NCBI GenBank assembly: GCA_001929475.1 | Contig: LXFE01000332.1 | Location: 1 to 54,428 of the forward strand | DNA: 54,428 nucleotides | Direction of reading: 5' to 3' | Source: Neolecta irregularis DAH-3 | Lineage: Eukaryota > Ascomycota > Neolectomycetes > Neolectales > Neolectaceae | In this document: one piece after another, positions 23,207-33,550 of the stretch | Position numbering within the stretch: position 1 is the stretch's first letter | How the letters are laid out: the number at the start of each line of letters is the position of its first letter | Position numbers and translations under genes: made by a program | Notes under the pieces: generated by a model | What the model was told of the DNA's origin: nothing | Seen by the model: only the letters and a program-made list of their open reading frames with translations | Database searches by the model: none

Positions 23207-24211
23207 ATGGATTTCACATGCAGCTCACTCATCGATTCTCTTGTTCGTTGTCCTGATCTGATATTCAACTTTTACGCAAACATCAATCAATCCGAATTTT
23301 CTCAAATAGGTCAAACTTCGCGCCTTTTATACACTCTCGTAACACCTCTCTTATATCGGAAACCAATCCTGTACAGTAATTCTAAAGTACATTATTTCGC
23401 TACATGCCTTAATCGTCGTAATGGAGTGTTTGTCCGAGATTTAATCACCTCAGACGTCGTCGTAGAATCCGAAGATGCGCTTGAGGATATTTTCCGGGTA
23501 TTCCTTCTCTGTCCGCGACTCCATCATTTAAACTTGACCTGCATTCAATATCGTTGGGAAGTGGAATATTTCAACCATGTTTTAATGAGTGACGCACACT
23601 ATGCTCGTGAAGTGCTCAAGGTCACGTCTATTGCGATTACCAGTTACCTAAAATATACCAATGGCTCGAATTTCTCTACCGTAGACAATTGGCTCAAGAC
23701 GTTTCCGAATGTACGCGATGTTTCGATATTGCCGTCTCTCTCCAAATCGCCCGGTACCGATCTTCCTATAGCGATATTTAAGCAAATCTCGACTTATCAT
23801 GTCGAGACATTGCGACTGTCCCATCTTATTCCACAGAAAATATTAAACGAATTGTGCTCTATATTGCGTGAATACTGGCCGACGCTAAAGCGCCTGGATT
23901 TTTCAAAAGTCGATGTTTACGGAATCGGTTTATTGCTCTTATTTAAAACACAACAGCAGGTTCGCCAAGCTCGTCCGACTATCATCATCGAATTCCCATC
24001 CGTGAAAACGATCAGAGGTATTGAATTGTTTGGAAATAAATCATTTCTTGATACCTCCTTGCTCAAGTTTGCCATGGAAGAATTATCATTCGGTACGTCC
24101 GACTGTTTTCTACATGTTTCGAATATCTCGGCATACCGTGATTTCATTGAACTGCAGAATTTCGCAACACAAGATAAAGTGGAACTTGACTGTAAGCTAT
24201 TAGAAGTATGA
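23207..24211 (+). CDS. F-box-like / LRR-like protein of unknown function
   Basis: Single exon, 334 residues. The N-terminal helices (LIDSLVRCPDLIFNFYANIN; FSQIGQTSRLLYTLVTPLLY) have the spacing of a degenerate F-box with the usual RKPILYS-type strand after it. Later segments have LRR-like periodicity (LCPRLHHLNLTCIQ, FPNVRDVSILPSL, VETLRLSHLIP, WPTLKRLDFSKVD). Assignment is by architecture only. Confidence 0.6.
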   Translation: MDFTCSSLIDSLVRCPDLIFNFYANINQSEFSQIGQTSRLLYTLVTPLLYRKPILYSNSKVHYFATCLNRRNGVFVRDLITSDVVVESEDALEDIFRVFLLCPRLHHLNLTCIQYRWEVEYFNHVLMSDAHYAREVLKVTSIAITSYLKYTNGSNFSTVDNWLKTFPNVRDVSILPSLSKSPGTDLPIAIFKQISTYHVETLRLSHLIPQKILNELCSILREYWPTLKRLDFSKVDVYGIGLLLLFKTQQQVRQARPTIIIEFPSVKTIRGIELFGNKSFLDTSLLKFAMEELSFGTSDCFLHVSNISAYRDFIELQNFATQDKVELDCKLLEV

Positions 24212-24366
24212 TAAGACCAAGTGTTATAACTAGTCTAAGTAGACGTACTTGGCTAAGTATTTCCCCATTCTCGGCACTATATACTATTTACATCAAGCCT
24301 CATCAGCCGCCCTACCATTTCCGTCTTTGGCAAGGATATGCTTGAGTATATATCATCCTTACATTG

Positions 24367-24833
24367 ATGGTGGTTGATTCAGATGTCGCAATTCTTCCCG
24401 ATCAAGTGTTGAAAACTGGTGAAGTCGGAATCCACCTCTATAATTCGAATAACAAGATTTCTTCAGTATATATGTGGATAGCTTGTGAAAATTTCAGTCA
24501 GCTTGAAACATACTTGATTTATATCAATATTCTTTTGTAAATTAGCTCTAGGGACTGTATCTCTTCCTTGGACTTGAAAATCTCTGGTTTCCCGGAAAAA
24601 AACCGTTTTTGAAACTGATGTCAAGTTTTACTAATTGAATATACCTTGTTGTGTTGAACAAAATACCGACGAATTGATCGAACCCCAAAATATAGGTGAA
24701 TGGCAAAGTGATTTCAATCAAAAAGCTCTTTAATGCATCAATTTTGGGATTAGATATATAGAAATTTAATCTAGAAACTTGTCCTCTTTCCATAGACTCC
24801 AGCCGATCAAAATATGTTGCCCCATTATTTATA
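24367..24833. pseudogene. Possible relics of F-box/LRR-like coding sequence
   Basis: Two short frames look protein-like but lead nowhere. One is on the plus strand at 24367-24540 (57 codons, containing VAILPDQVLKTGEVGIHLY and NFSQLETYLIYIN). The other is on the minus strand at about 24833-24548 (containing RLNFYISNPKIDALKSFLIE and LVKLDISFKNGFF). The LRR-like phrasing matches the neighbouring F-box-like gene. No start-to-stop model could be made. Confidence 0.3.
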
Positions 24834-24848
24834 GTTTAACCTAAAGCC

Positions 24849-25607
24849 TCAAACGACCTTTTCCCGGACTACAGATTTACAAAATAACTTATTCGCAAAT
24901 CTCCAAAACCAACCGCCGTGATTAGCATTACATATTGTTTTAAAATTTGTTACAGGAATCGATTCTGGAGTCCTAAAAATCATTTCAAATCTTTCAGCAT
25001 TTATCCCGATTCGGCCAACACCAGAATTCTCAATCTTGGGGAAATAGCGTTCGTCCGTGTGACAATCTTCCATTGTGACTACCATCGAAGAAGCCTGTAT
25101 CGACATGAATGATTTCAACATGTTGCCCGGAAGTACGGCATTTGTATTTTCGTCAATGGACGGCTGAACAAGCGGCAAACGTCTCGCTAAAAAGTCCCAA
25201 TCGATGTACGGTATCTTGGTCCAATAGTGTCTCTTCATAGTGATTTCGAAAATTGAAATCCCATTAGGCAATACTACATGGATCTGCACTACACCTTTCT
25301 GATCATCCCAATGAAACACGGCAAGTTCCTTTGGGATGCCCCAATTTCGACGACCGTTGATAACAGAATCCATCAAAGAAACGTAGATCTTGGTAATACG
25401 GTACGCAGGGCCACTCGAAGTTTGAAATCTTCCGGGAGAATATAATAATTCGTCATATGGGCCGCAAGGGGCGTCAAAGTATCTGATGAGGAGAAGGACA
25501 CCAAATCCTCCAATAAAAGTAGGGTCAGGATATTCTGTAGGAGCAAGAAGGTAAACAAAGGCATGACCTCGAAGGCTCCACGGAGCAGGATGATACGACA
25601 CAGACAT
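24849..25607 (-). CDS. Acetoacetate-decarboxylase-like superfamily protein
   Basis: Single exon, 252 residues. Family features are the N-terminal PAPWSLRGHAFVYLL, the block PCGPYDELLYSPGRF, and YRITKIYVSLMDSVINGRRN followed by WGIPKELAVFHW. The Lys in GIPKELA is at the position of the Schiff-base lysine of acetoacetate decarboxylase. Fungal members are often found in accessory or secondary-metabolite loci, and their reactions are mostly unknown. No biosynthetic partners are adjacent here. A TATATATTTAG-like stretch about 30 bp upstream could serve as a TATA element (inference). Confidence 0.8.
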   Translation of the reverse strand: MSVSYHPAPWSLRGHAFVYLLAPTEYPDPTFIGGFGVLLLIRYFDAPCGPYDELLYSPGRFQTSSGPAYRITKIYVSLMDSVINGRRNWGIPKELAVFHWDDQKGVVQIHVVLPNGISIFEITMKRHYWTKIPYIDWDFLARRLPLVQPSIDENTNAVLPGNMLKSFMSIQASSMVVTMEDCHTDERYFPKIENSGVGRIGINAERFEMIFRTPESIPVTNFKTICNANHGGWFWRFANKLFCKSVVREKVV

Positions 25608-27850
25608 TGAATGATGAAAAAACCCAAGGAGATGAAGGTGCTTTATATATTTAGAAAAGCATCTTGTCGCAAAACTTCGTCAAATTGTAGAATCGTCAGC
25701 TTGCATGATCACACCCAACCGGAGACTCGAAAATGAGTCGATTTGCAAATTTTTCAAACTGAGCCACGATTCGGATGATCCGTCATTGCGACTCAGCCGC
25801 AATCGAATGTTCGGAGCACGCTCGCTTACACGGTTTGAGGTTCTAAAACGACGTGTTGAGATAAGGGGTTTGAGAAGTTATTAAGCTTGTGTGAACGAGC
25901 ATTTGAGCGTGGCCGTATCTAGGCCTTTTTCAAAATGTTTTGGGATTTGTGCCAGAGAATTGTAGAATGCATTATGTCATTCTATCTTGGACAGCATCTT
26001 TTGTTCCATATTTAGAGACTCGAGAATATTATTCGTTGATGGAATGGCTTGGCTCTCTATTAGCCAAAATAGAAATAACTATGTTATGTCAAATAGCAAG
26101 TATGATTCCCAGACGAACCGAAATGCATCAAACCCAATATGAAACTGAGCGTGATTCAAGGAACACGGAGTATGACACATTTGCATAAATAGATCGGTCA
26201 AGTGCGATTAAAATTAGAAACGGTAGGGCGGAAAAGCCACCTATCCGGCAGACATTCAAAATTTGGCAATCATAATGTGGCAGACACCTGGACAGGTTTC
26301 AATATTGCTCGGCGAAAGACAAATTAGATGGGCGGCGTCAAAGGGTGTTTCGCTCATTAGGGACCTACATACATCCTACTCGTATGCGAAAACATAGATT
26401 TCGGAAGGAGACTTAGGAACCAATCCAAATCTATAGAGGAACAGAAACAGGGCCACGTACTATATCTTCTTTGTATACCAATCTAGATCGGTATCAGTTG
26501 ACTTCATTTGGCCCTTGACTACTCTACAATTTTATCGATCAAATCATCTCTTGTACAAATCATGGCAATCCAAAAGATGTGAAATAGCTGAAGTGGTCTA
26601 GCCGAGTCTTTAACGCTACGAATGACATAATATATAATAGCAAAGGGTCAATATTGATCAAACTTACACCATCAGTCTTCTATTTTCGCATCCCAACCTC
26701 AAGTCCTTTCAACGTGGTCTTCCCACTGCCACACATCAGCCACAGTGTTTATTATATAGTTTCAAGAGTCCCGTTACCATAAAAGTTTGTTGAGTTGTAT
26801 CGTGTTGCTAAAAGCGAATCAGCTATTCCAGCTAGCGGGAAGAGAATGGGCAGCATGATTAGCTAAACTCACAACCGCAAATTACCCTCGTTCTATATAG
26901 AAACAACAAATGCGAGGGGCTTGAGTGAATTGGATTCTACTAAACCTGACGATGAAGATAGGATTATTATAGCGTTGTCATTCCAGGCGATGCGGGTTTC
27001 AATCGGTATTTTGTAGCATGAGCTTCCAATGGAACCAGGAGGTTAAACGGCTGATGTGCAATTGTTTATTACAGTATAGCTTGACTTTGTTTAAATCTGT
27101 TTACAGTAGGGGTACGGACGCTACAGTAAAACGCGCCAGATGGCTAGGCTGTACTTGTGAGTATGTATACTGCACATTTGAATTTTGAATAGTCCTCCCG
27201 AATTTAATCACCCTCATCTTTTTAGACGATTAACACCTCAGGCCCATATTAATACATAACCCCAGAAAGTGCATCCTAGACTTTCCTGATTGTGTCATTT
27301 CACTTGAGTTTAGCTACATTACGAAGGAGAACATGGCAGCATGCAGTTGTAATTGTTTGAGAAGCACCTTTAATCAAGGAAATCGGAGGTCGCCTTCTCT
27401 GTTTTATTGAGGTAGGACAATAACATGGTGAGGGACAGGGCTGCGGTTTTCCTCAGGACCAAGCAAGAAGATTGCTCAATCTCTTTGAATTGAAAAGTAT
27501 TGTGACGACTTCAAATTATCAAGTTGACCCCTAGAGGCTGGAAAGAACATAAGTCGGAAAGAATCCGCCGCTTGTTAATGTGTTTTAGGTATTTAAGGGT
27601 CAATATTTTTCGACGATCTTTATTTTTTGTAATTGGCAAAGTCAGTTCATTAGATCTTGTAAGCGCTGAATCGGCCACCTTGATCTCTTTTTTTAACCTG
27701 AATTGCTATTCAGGCAGGCTCTATTTAACTCTCTACTGATATATCTAGAGGCTGTAGCCCTCATCATGTATTAAGGGATATCTCGTGTTCTCTGTCTAAG
27801 AAGCGACTTATATTGCTCATCAAATTGAACGGAAGTTAACTTGGCGAGAC
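25608..27850. other. 2.2-kb gene-free stretch
   Basis: The longest gap in the window. AT-rich with frequent stops in all frames. Short frames (25940-26188, 27524-27739) show no family signal. No RNA gene, array or clear repeat was recognised. It may contain decayed elements or regulatory sequence. Confidence 0.45.
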
Positions 27851-28673
27851 ATGGAAACAGTATTTTATAAACCTGGCAATCATCCACTACATACTCTCGA
27901 CATATTTCCGGCGTCTATCAAGTCGGACTTCTGGGTCTTATTCTTGCATGGAGGAGCATGGTATGTTTCTCGGATTTCTTGTTGTTAGTGATTATAGGCG
28001 AGATCCTCAGTACACATCAGCCGGCGGACACTATCTTCTTTCGCACCTGTCAAATCGGTTCAATCGTGTAAGTATCAATTATCGACTTTCGCCAGAAGTT
28101 ACGCATCCCGGTCATATTAAGGATGTTTGCGCTTCAGTAAAATGGCTTAAACAAGAAAGAAGAATGACTCGTTTTATCGTCTGCGGGCATTCTGCTGGAG
28201 CAACGCTCGCGTTCCAATTAGCTGCGCAATTGCAGAAAGAGAAAGAAAACGGTGGATTGGTCGGAATTATCGGAGTTGGAGGGATTTACGACCTAAACGA
28301 GCTAGTCCAGGAGTATCCATCGTATGGCATCTTTGTTCGCAATGCATTTGGGGATGACGAACAAATTTGGAGGGAAGCTTCCCCTTCACAGTTTTATCGA
28401 CCTGTTTCGTCTGTTTCTGTCGGGTTGATACAAAGTAAAGATGATGAACTCCTCACCTGGAAACAGACAAAGTCAATGATGAAAGTTGTTCCTGATGCAA
28501 GAGTCGAGAGCATAACAGGTAGTCACCAAGGTGCATTAAGTACAGATATATATGTAGACGTTGTGACCACTATGATACGAAGCATTGTGTCATGCCCTCT
28601 TTTCATCCTCCTTTGGTTGATCGGCCTCTTCAATCAACTTTCCAACAAGCGCATACTTATTCTAGGCTTGTAA
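27851..28673 (+). CDS. BNA7: Kynurenine formamidase (arylformamidase)
   Basis: Hydrolyses N-formyl-kynurenine to kynurenine in the tryptophan-to-NAD pathway; cytosolic alpha/beta hydrolase. Two exons, 27851-27960 and 27998-28673 (intron 37 nt), 261 residues. The motif HGGAWRDPQ spans the splice junction and is the family's oxyanion-hole signature. The nucleophile elbow is GHSAGATLAF, the acid is probably Asp in QSKDDELLTW, and the His lies in GSHQGALS. The last 28 residues, hydrophobic and ending LILGL, are read from DNA that is the antisense of the DAP1 3' coding exon. They look unlike the family, so the true end of the functional fold is probably around IRSIVS. Confidence 0.88.
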
Positions 28674-29210
28674 GCCTCGTCAAACCTAGTGCAAAACATA
28701 CAGCAAAGTGATCCTCCCAATCATTGAGTGCCTTGATCTCCTCATCCGTAAGATCTTTCAGATCATCGATTGGATGATCTAACGGAGTAATCATATCTGG
28801 TTTTTGAGTTGGAAGGTTCTGCGGAACAAATACCCTCATCAAAACTGCCTTTCGACAGTCCCCTGCTGGCATCTCGTCCTGATAATTAGGCTGGCTCAGG
28901 GAGGATCTATACCAGCAAAATTCCCGTAAGGGCCAGATGGTCCGTAAAATGCGGCACCGGGTGTCACGTCGTATACATGTCCTTTCACTCCTATCAGAAT
29001 CTTCTTCTCGTCCTTCCCGTTGAACTTTGCTAGAGTTTGGGGGGTATAGTGTTTAAAAATCTGTGGCTCGACGGCTTCCGGAAAAACTACCTTCGCGGGA
29101 CGAATCTTGAGATAAAAGACATAGATAGCAAGGGCGATCAGAAAAAGATTTAATGGAGTCAAGTAGACAGGGAGTACGGTCGTCGCTACCGGTGGCGATT
29201 CTTGATCCAT
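28590..29210 (-). CDS. DAP1: Dap1/PGRMC1-like membrane-associated haem protein
   Basis: Cytochrome-b5-like haem protein that supports cytochrome P450 enzymes such as Erg11 in ergosterol synthesis; ER membrane. Exons on the minus strand: 29210-28913, 28878-28834, 28796-28702 and 28661-28590, giving 169 residues with matching phases (introns 34, 37 and 40 nt). A transmembrane helix (LTPLNLFLIALAIYVFYL) lies near the N-terminus. The MAPR domain follows: YTPQTLAKFNGKDEKKILIG, VKGHVYDVTPGAAFYGPSGP and YGNFAGRDASRGLSKGSFDE. Its end is DEEIKALNDWEDHF and NKYALVGKLIEEAD. The axial-ligand Tyr region is intact. The last exon overlaps the 3' end of BNA7 in antisense. Confidence 0.93.
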
Positions 29211-29580
29211 TGAGTGGTAAAGAATTGGTCCAGGTTTGAGATCCTGATGATCTCAGTGGCGTGGGAACTTCCATCCTGGTCATCAACCACACCTGATCAC
29301 CACAATTAGCTATTTCTTTATCAAATAGGTGTGACAATTCGTCCTGTAATCAAGCTGAAATATGCGGGCGGTCGATAGGGGTAGGAGGTTGTAAAGAACA
29401 ATGAGAAGTATATCAATGTATCTAAGCTGTCAAGATTAATTTGAAATGGCCACTCAATATATAAAATTAAGATTCCCCAAGAAGCGCTGCTTTCTTCATG
29501 TCAAAGTCAATCAGTAGCCAGACTCTGAATTTTAATGATTACAGATTTACGAGAAAATAAACCGTCTGATTTCAGAAGAA
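29211..29580. other. Spacer between DAP1 and TRZ1
   Basis: Upstream region of DAP1 and downstream flank of TRZ1, both on the minus strand. No gene or repeat was seen. Confidence 0.5.
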
Positions 29581-32213
29581 TCATGTTGCCATATCCATAG
29601 TTGCTTTATTTTTAGGCTCTTTTCGGGTCATGGAACCCTTGTCAATTTCTTCATCTTCAAGGCCTTCAAGAATTTTTCGCATGACTTCCAATCGTGACGA
29701 CTCGCCTAATTTAAATCGCATGCCGTCGAATGAGATTCCAATATTTGTGACCTCTCCTTCTAAGCGCGGGATTTTAGGATATCGTTGAGAAAAATGTGTA
29801 AGCAAGGTGAATTTTGCATTCATTCTCATGGTTAGTAGACAGGATAATTGAAACCTTACTGTCGTCCGATTTCCACTGCTTCAGAGGTCGTGGAATGTCG
29901 TTTTTCAACTGCTTCCGTTTTCAGATCGTCCTCGAGGGTTGCTTCGTGGATCAAAAGATCAGCACCCTGCCCGATTTCAACAAGCGCAGAACAAGGCATT
30001 GAGTCTCCGGAATAGACGATTTTCCACCCGGAGTCATGCGATATCGCAACACCATAAGCCCATGGACAGTGGTGAACTTGGCAAGTAACAACTTTTAAAG
30101 ACAACTGTGAAAAACAGGCGTTGATGTTACTATAATCAGCAGAGCGATCCAAGAAACATACTCTAGATGGATAGGGGTAGGTTTGTTAAATGAACTAGAT
30201 GTGAGCTAAGACACGTTTAACTTTGGGGAAACCTATGCAAATATCGAGATCTAATATCCTCTGCATTGATGAAACTTATGCGCGAAAGACAAATATCCTC
30301 CATTTCATTATACTCCCGCATCCAAAACATGAATCTTAATGGACCTAATATAAACAAGTTACCAGAAGGAACGAGTTGCATCCATTTTCGAATAATACCG
30401 ACTGCCCCTAGGTGATGATCTGCGTGAAGGTGTGATATCCATATCATTTTTATTGAACTTACGGCCGAATCAGCATGTGGACCGTACATTCGCTGCAATT
30501 GTCCAAGAGTACCTTCCCCAACGTCAAGGAGAATCCCATACGACGCTGTTCTGATCATTGTGCATGAGACTACAATTAATTGAAGAAACAGTGCAAGTTT
30601 ACCATTCCGATATTGACTAGGCATTGCCGAGCCACTGCCTACGCTGACAATTTCAATATCATGTGCATCAGAAGAACTCTTTATTGCCTCAACTTCTTCT
30701 CTAACTTTCTTGGCATCAATCCAAAATTGCTTAGGGATCCCTGAAAGCTTTTTATCTTGTTGAATATCTAGTGAATCGTAATCAAATGATGGCTCATATT
30801 CAGGGCTTTTGCATATTGTACGAGTTGGCTCAATTTTGTATAAATAACCGGCTTTGATCGATTCGTGGTCATTTAACGTTTCGGTCGAATAGCCTGAACA
30901 AAATTGCAAGGGAAAATTAGAGGGGGAAACTTGATTGAGTCGATACGTATGGCGAGCAGCACCGTTCAAAATAATTTTATTTACTCCATTGGAACATGAA
31001 CTTAGATGCTATAGAGTTAGACGACCAAGGTAATATCAAGTACCTGTGCATCCGGAAATTGTTCTCTCCACAATTTATATTCTGGATTATTCAAAACCTC
31101 AACTGGAGCCAGATGCACAATGTAGGCTGGGCGAAAGGTTCTCAACTGTTCGTTCTCGATCAAGCTTTTTATGTAGTGGGCGCTCGGACAATCGATGATG
31201 AATGTTGAATTTCCTTCTTTTTCCGGGCCCAATACCTCTTCAGGTCGAATAACAGTGCCATCATCGAGCGTGACAGATTCACCTCGACACAACATCCCTA
31301 ATTGTTCCCGTCTTGCGCCAAGGAGATTCGCCTTCTTGCCGTCAAGTTTTCCGCGCTTCGAATGAAATTTGATAATATAGTTATGTATAGTGGTATTGGG
31401 AGTAGTTGAGGGTAGTGAGGTAAACTGTGAGACCTTTCGATTCTTTGGCTCGCTAGAGTTGTGCATGTCATCTGACAATCTCCCATAAGTCTTATATACT
31501 ATGTCAAGTAGGGTTTGTCGATCATTCCCCGGAGTAGAGGATTGAGAGCGTGATCGTTTACGGCCAACAGCAGACGGAGACGAAGTAGACACAATCGGAA
31601 CAGGAATTATTGTGAGATGGTCGTCTGTAAAAACGGAGGGAGTGTCTGTGTACTCTTCGACGAGAAGGGGAAGCGAATTGCTCATGGTTAGTCCTGTGTA
31701 AACAAGAGACATGCTGGAAGATAAAATGCCGCGTCGAAGCTAGGAAATGTGTAATATTTCTACCACCGTGAATTCTCAGGCCCTGGCTCTTCATTCCGCT
31801 CTGCGCATCTCGCAGAGTCATCATCATGCCTATTATTAGTAGATTCGATTGAATGACAAGGGATTTGTAGTACCAGGCAAGCCGCCAATACAATCCCACG
31901 CGACTCTAGTCAAGAATGCTTCAGACATGCGCAAAACCCGAACTTTGTTAGCCATCAAGACTCGCTGGGAAGACTCTGAGCAGTTGAACAGATATCGTTT
32001 GGCCTCGTTATTGGAGTTGACGAGGAGCACTACCGCCGGTACCGCAATCTCAGCAGAGCGCGGCGCAGAAAACTGCAAATCCGCGTACATTCCGGCGGTT
32101 CGTGAAGACTGGAAGTAGCGAATAAACAGACGAGCAGCCAGCTCAAATCGATTTTTGCGTTCTAACGAGTGTAGCTCCGGAAAACTTCGCCCAGTTGCGA
32201 TTGCACAGATCAC
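29581..32213 (-). CDS. TRZ1: Long-form tRNase Z (tRNA 3' endonuclease)
   Basis: Removes 3' trailers from pre-tRNA in nucleus and mitochondria. Eight exons, about 785 residues. The N-terminal half is the degenerate metallo-beta-lactamase domain ([28 protein letters not shown], then the [12 protein letters not shown] block). The C-terminal half is catalytic: [34 protein letters not shown], the zinc motif [44 protein letters not shown] and [11 protein letters not shown]. The linker carries the basic stretch GRKRSRSQS, likely a nuclear signal. The intron at 31714-31681 is GC-AG. Two in-frame starts (32213 and 32090) differ by a basic N-terminal extension, suggesting alternative mitochondrial and nuclear forms (inference). 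Other introns are GT-AG, 33-53 nt. Confidence 0.93.
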
Positions 32214-32400
32214 GTGAAGATAAAGATCTTTCGCGAGAAGATCTCAAACTGAAAGATGGATCAAAGCTTGATCCCGACCAGGAAATATTACAAGCCTCAC
32301 TCTCGATTTGAAATAATACTCTTGCCAGCGCTGAGACCTATGCAATCATTCAGGCCCTTTTCAATTCTTCTTAAAGAATCTCGCACTTTGAGATGATGTC

Positions 32401-33420
32401 AATAAATGGACGCGCGAGGTTTGAGAGACGGGCAAGGTACGCAACAGGAGAGGCGCGAGGCTGGAGAGGCGTGAGAGGCAGGCGAGATGGGAGATGTAAG
32501 GATATACCCTTTGGGTATATCTTACCAATATGACAAGGTGGCTTGACGGGAAGTATATAAAGGCGGTAGTTGGATATTCCAAGCCAGTGTTGGGACGGGC
32601 CAAAGCCCATGGGCTTTTCTAAGGGTCCGGACCGGCCCATGGACTGGCCAGGCCTAATATGTGACAACCATTTTGGGTGGTGGTGTTCAGGGCAGAGCAG
32701 GAATATGCTAAAAAGCAAATTACTGTATGATGTCTATAATTCTTTATATTTATTTAAATATTGGCAAGAAGGAACTGACAGGCGGGCGGGCAAGGTGGGC
32801 GGGCCAAATAGGCCAAACGGGTACGGGAGACGGGAAAGATGGGTGAGCCAGGCAGGAATGATGGAAGAGGCAAAAGAGATGGGCGGGCGAGGTGCGTGAG
32901 GAGGGCAGGACGGGCAGGATGCGCAGGACAGGCGGGAGAGACGGGAGAGGCGGGAGAGACGGGAGAGGCGGGAGAGACGGGAGAGACGGGAGAGGCTAGC
33001 GAGACTGGTTGGTGAGGCGGGCAGGCAATGCAGGTAGGAAGGCGGATATGGATGATACAGCCCAGGGGAAGGGCTGCCCAAATAGTATTATCTAATATCA
33101 CGTGAAAAGGCCCGTTTCGGCCGATGGGCCGCGCTTTTTTCTTGGCCCGGTCCCACGGGCTTTAAACCCATTTTTAAGCTCATGCGCGGGCTTTTCATGG
33201 GTCGGGCTAAGCCCATGGCCCGTCCCCAACGCTGTTCCAAGCCAAGTACGAATACTTAGGCTAGTAATACACTTGGTCTTATCGTACTTCTACGCACATA
33301 GCTACAGGAGAGGCGCGCGAGGAGGACGAGATGGGAGAGGCAGGCGAGACGGGCTGGTGAGGCAGGTAGGAAAGCGGATAGGGAGGAGACATAGGAGGAG
33401 AAGGGCTAATCGTATTATTA
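32401..33420. repeat. GC-rich minisatellite patch (GGGAGAGACG / GGGAGAGGCG type)
   Basis: A core array of about 10-bp units (GGGAGAGGC and GGGAGAGAC alternating) is at about 32931-32996. Related GAGAGGCGCGAGG / GGCGAGATGGGAGA blocks occur at 32445-32495 and 33305-33350. A longer direct copy (GGTGAGGCxGGxAGG...GGCGGATA...GAAGGGCT) occurs inside the hAT element at about 33010-33075 and again outside it at about 33355-33405. A hairpin GATATACCC-TTT-GGGTATATC lies at about 32502-32522. Confidence 0.65.
32585..33234. mobile_element. Non-autonomous hAT-family DNA transposon (650 bp)
   Basis: Left end CAGTGTTGGGACGGGCC; right end, reverse complement CAGCGTTGGGGACGGGCC. These are imperfect terminal inverted repeats beginning CAG-GTTGGG, a hAT signature. 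They are flanked by a perfect 8-bp duplication TTCCAAGC (32577-32584 and 33235-33242), the size hAT transposases make. Subterminal GCCCATGGGC/GGGCCC-type palindromic motifs occur on both sides. The interior lacks a transposase frame and contains the minisatellite array. The intact duplication indicates a fairly recent insertion. Confidence 0.88.
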
Positions 33421-33550
33421 ACATGGAGTTTGATGACAGTGGCAGATTAGTTTATAGAAGCAGCGCTATGTTCATATAGAGGTGTGCTTGAAATAAAGTG
33501 GACATTTTGGTTGACGTGTGTTTTTGTGCTTGCATTGTGACAAGTGCAAG

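Noticed and set aside
31558-31760. Continuation of the TRZ1 second exon in its own frame ([11 protein letters not shown]...)
   Set aside because: It abandons the conserved [10 protein letters not shown]...LTIIPVPI block. A GC-AG intron restores that block in phase, so the readthrough frame is a shadow.
32734-33101. Long Pro/Ser/Leu-rich frames (SRLSRLSRLSR...) on the minus strand
   Set aside because: Translation of the minisatellite inside the hAT element; no start, splice or family support.
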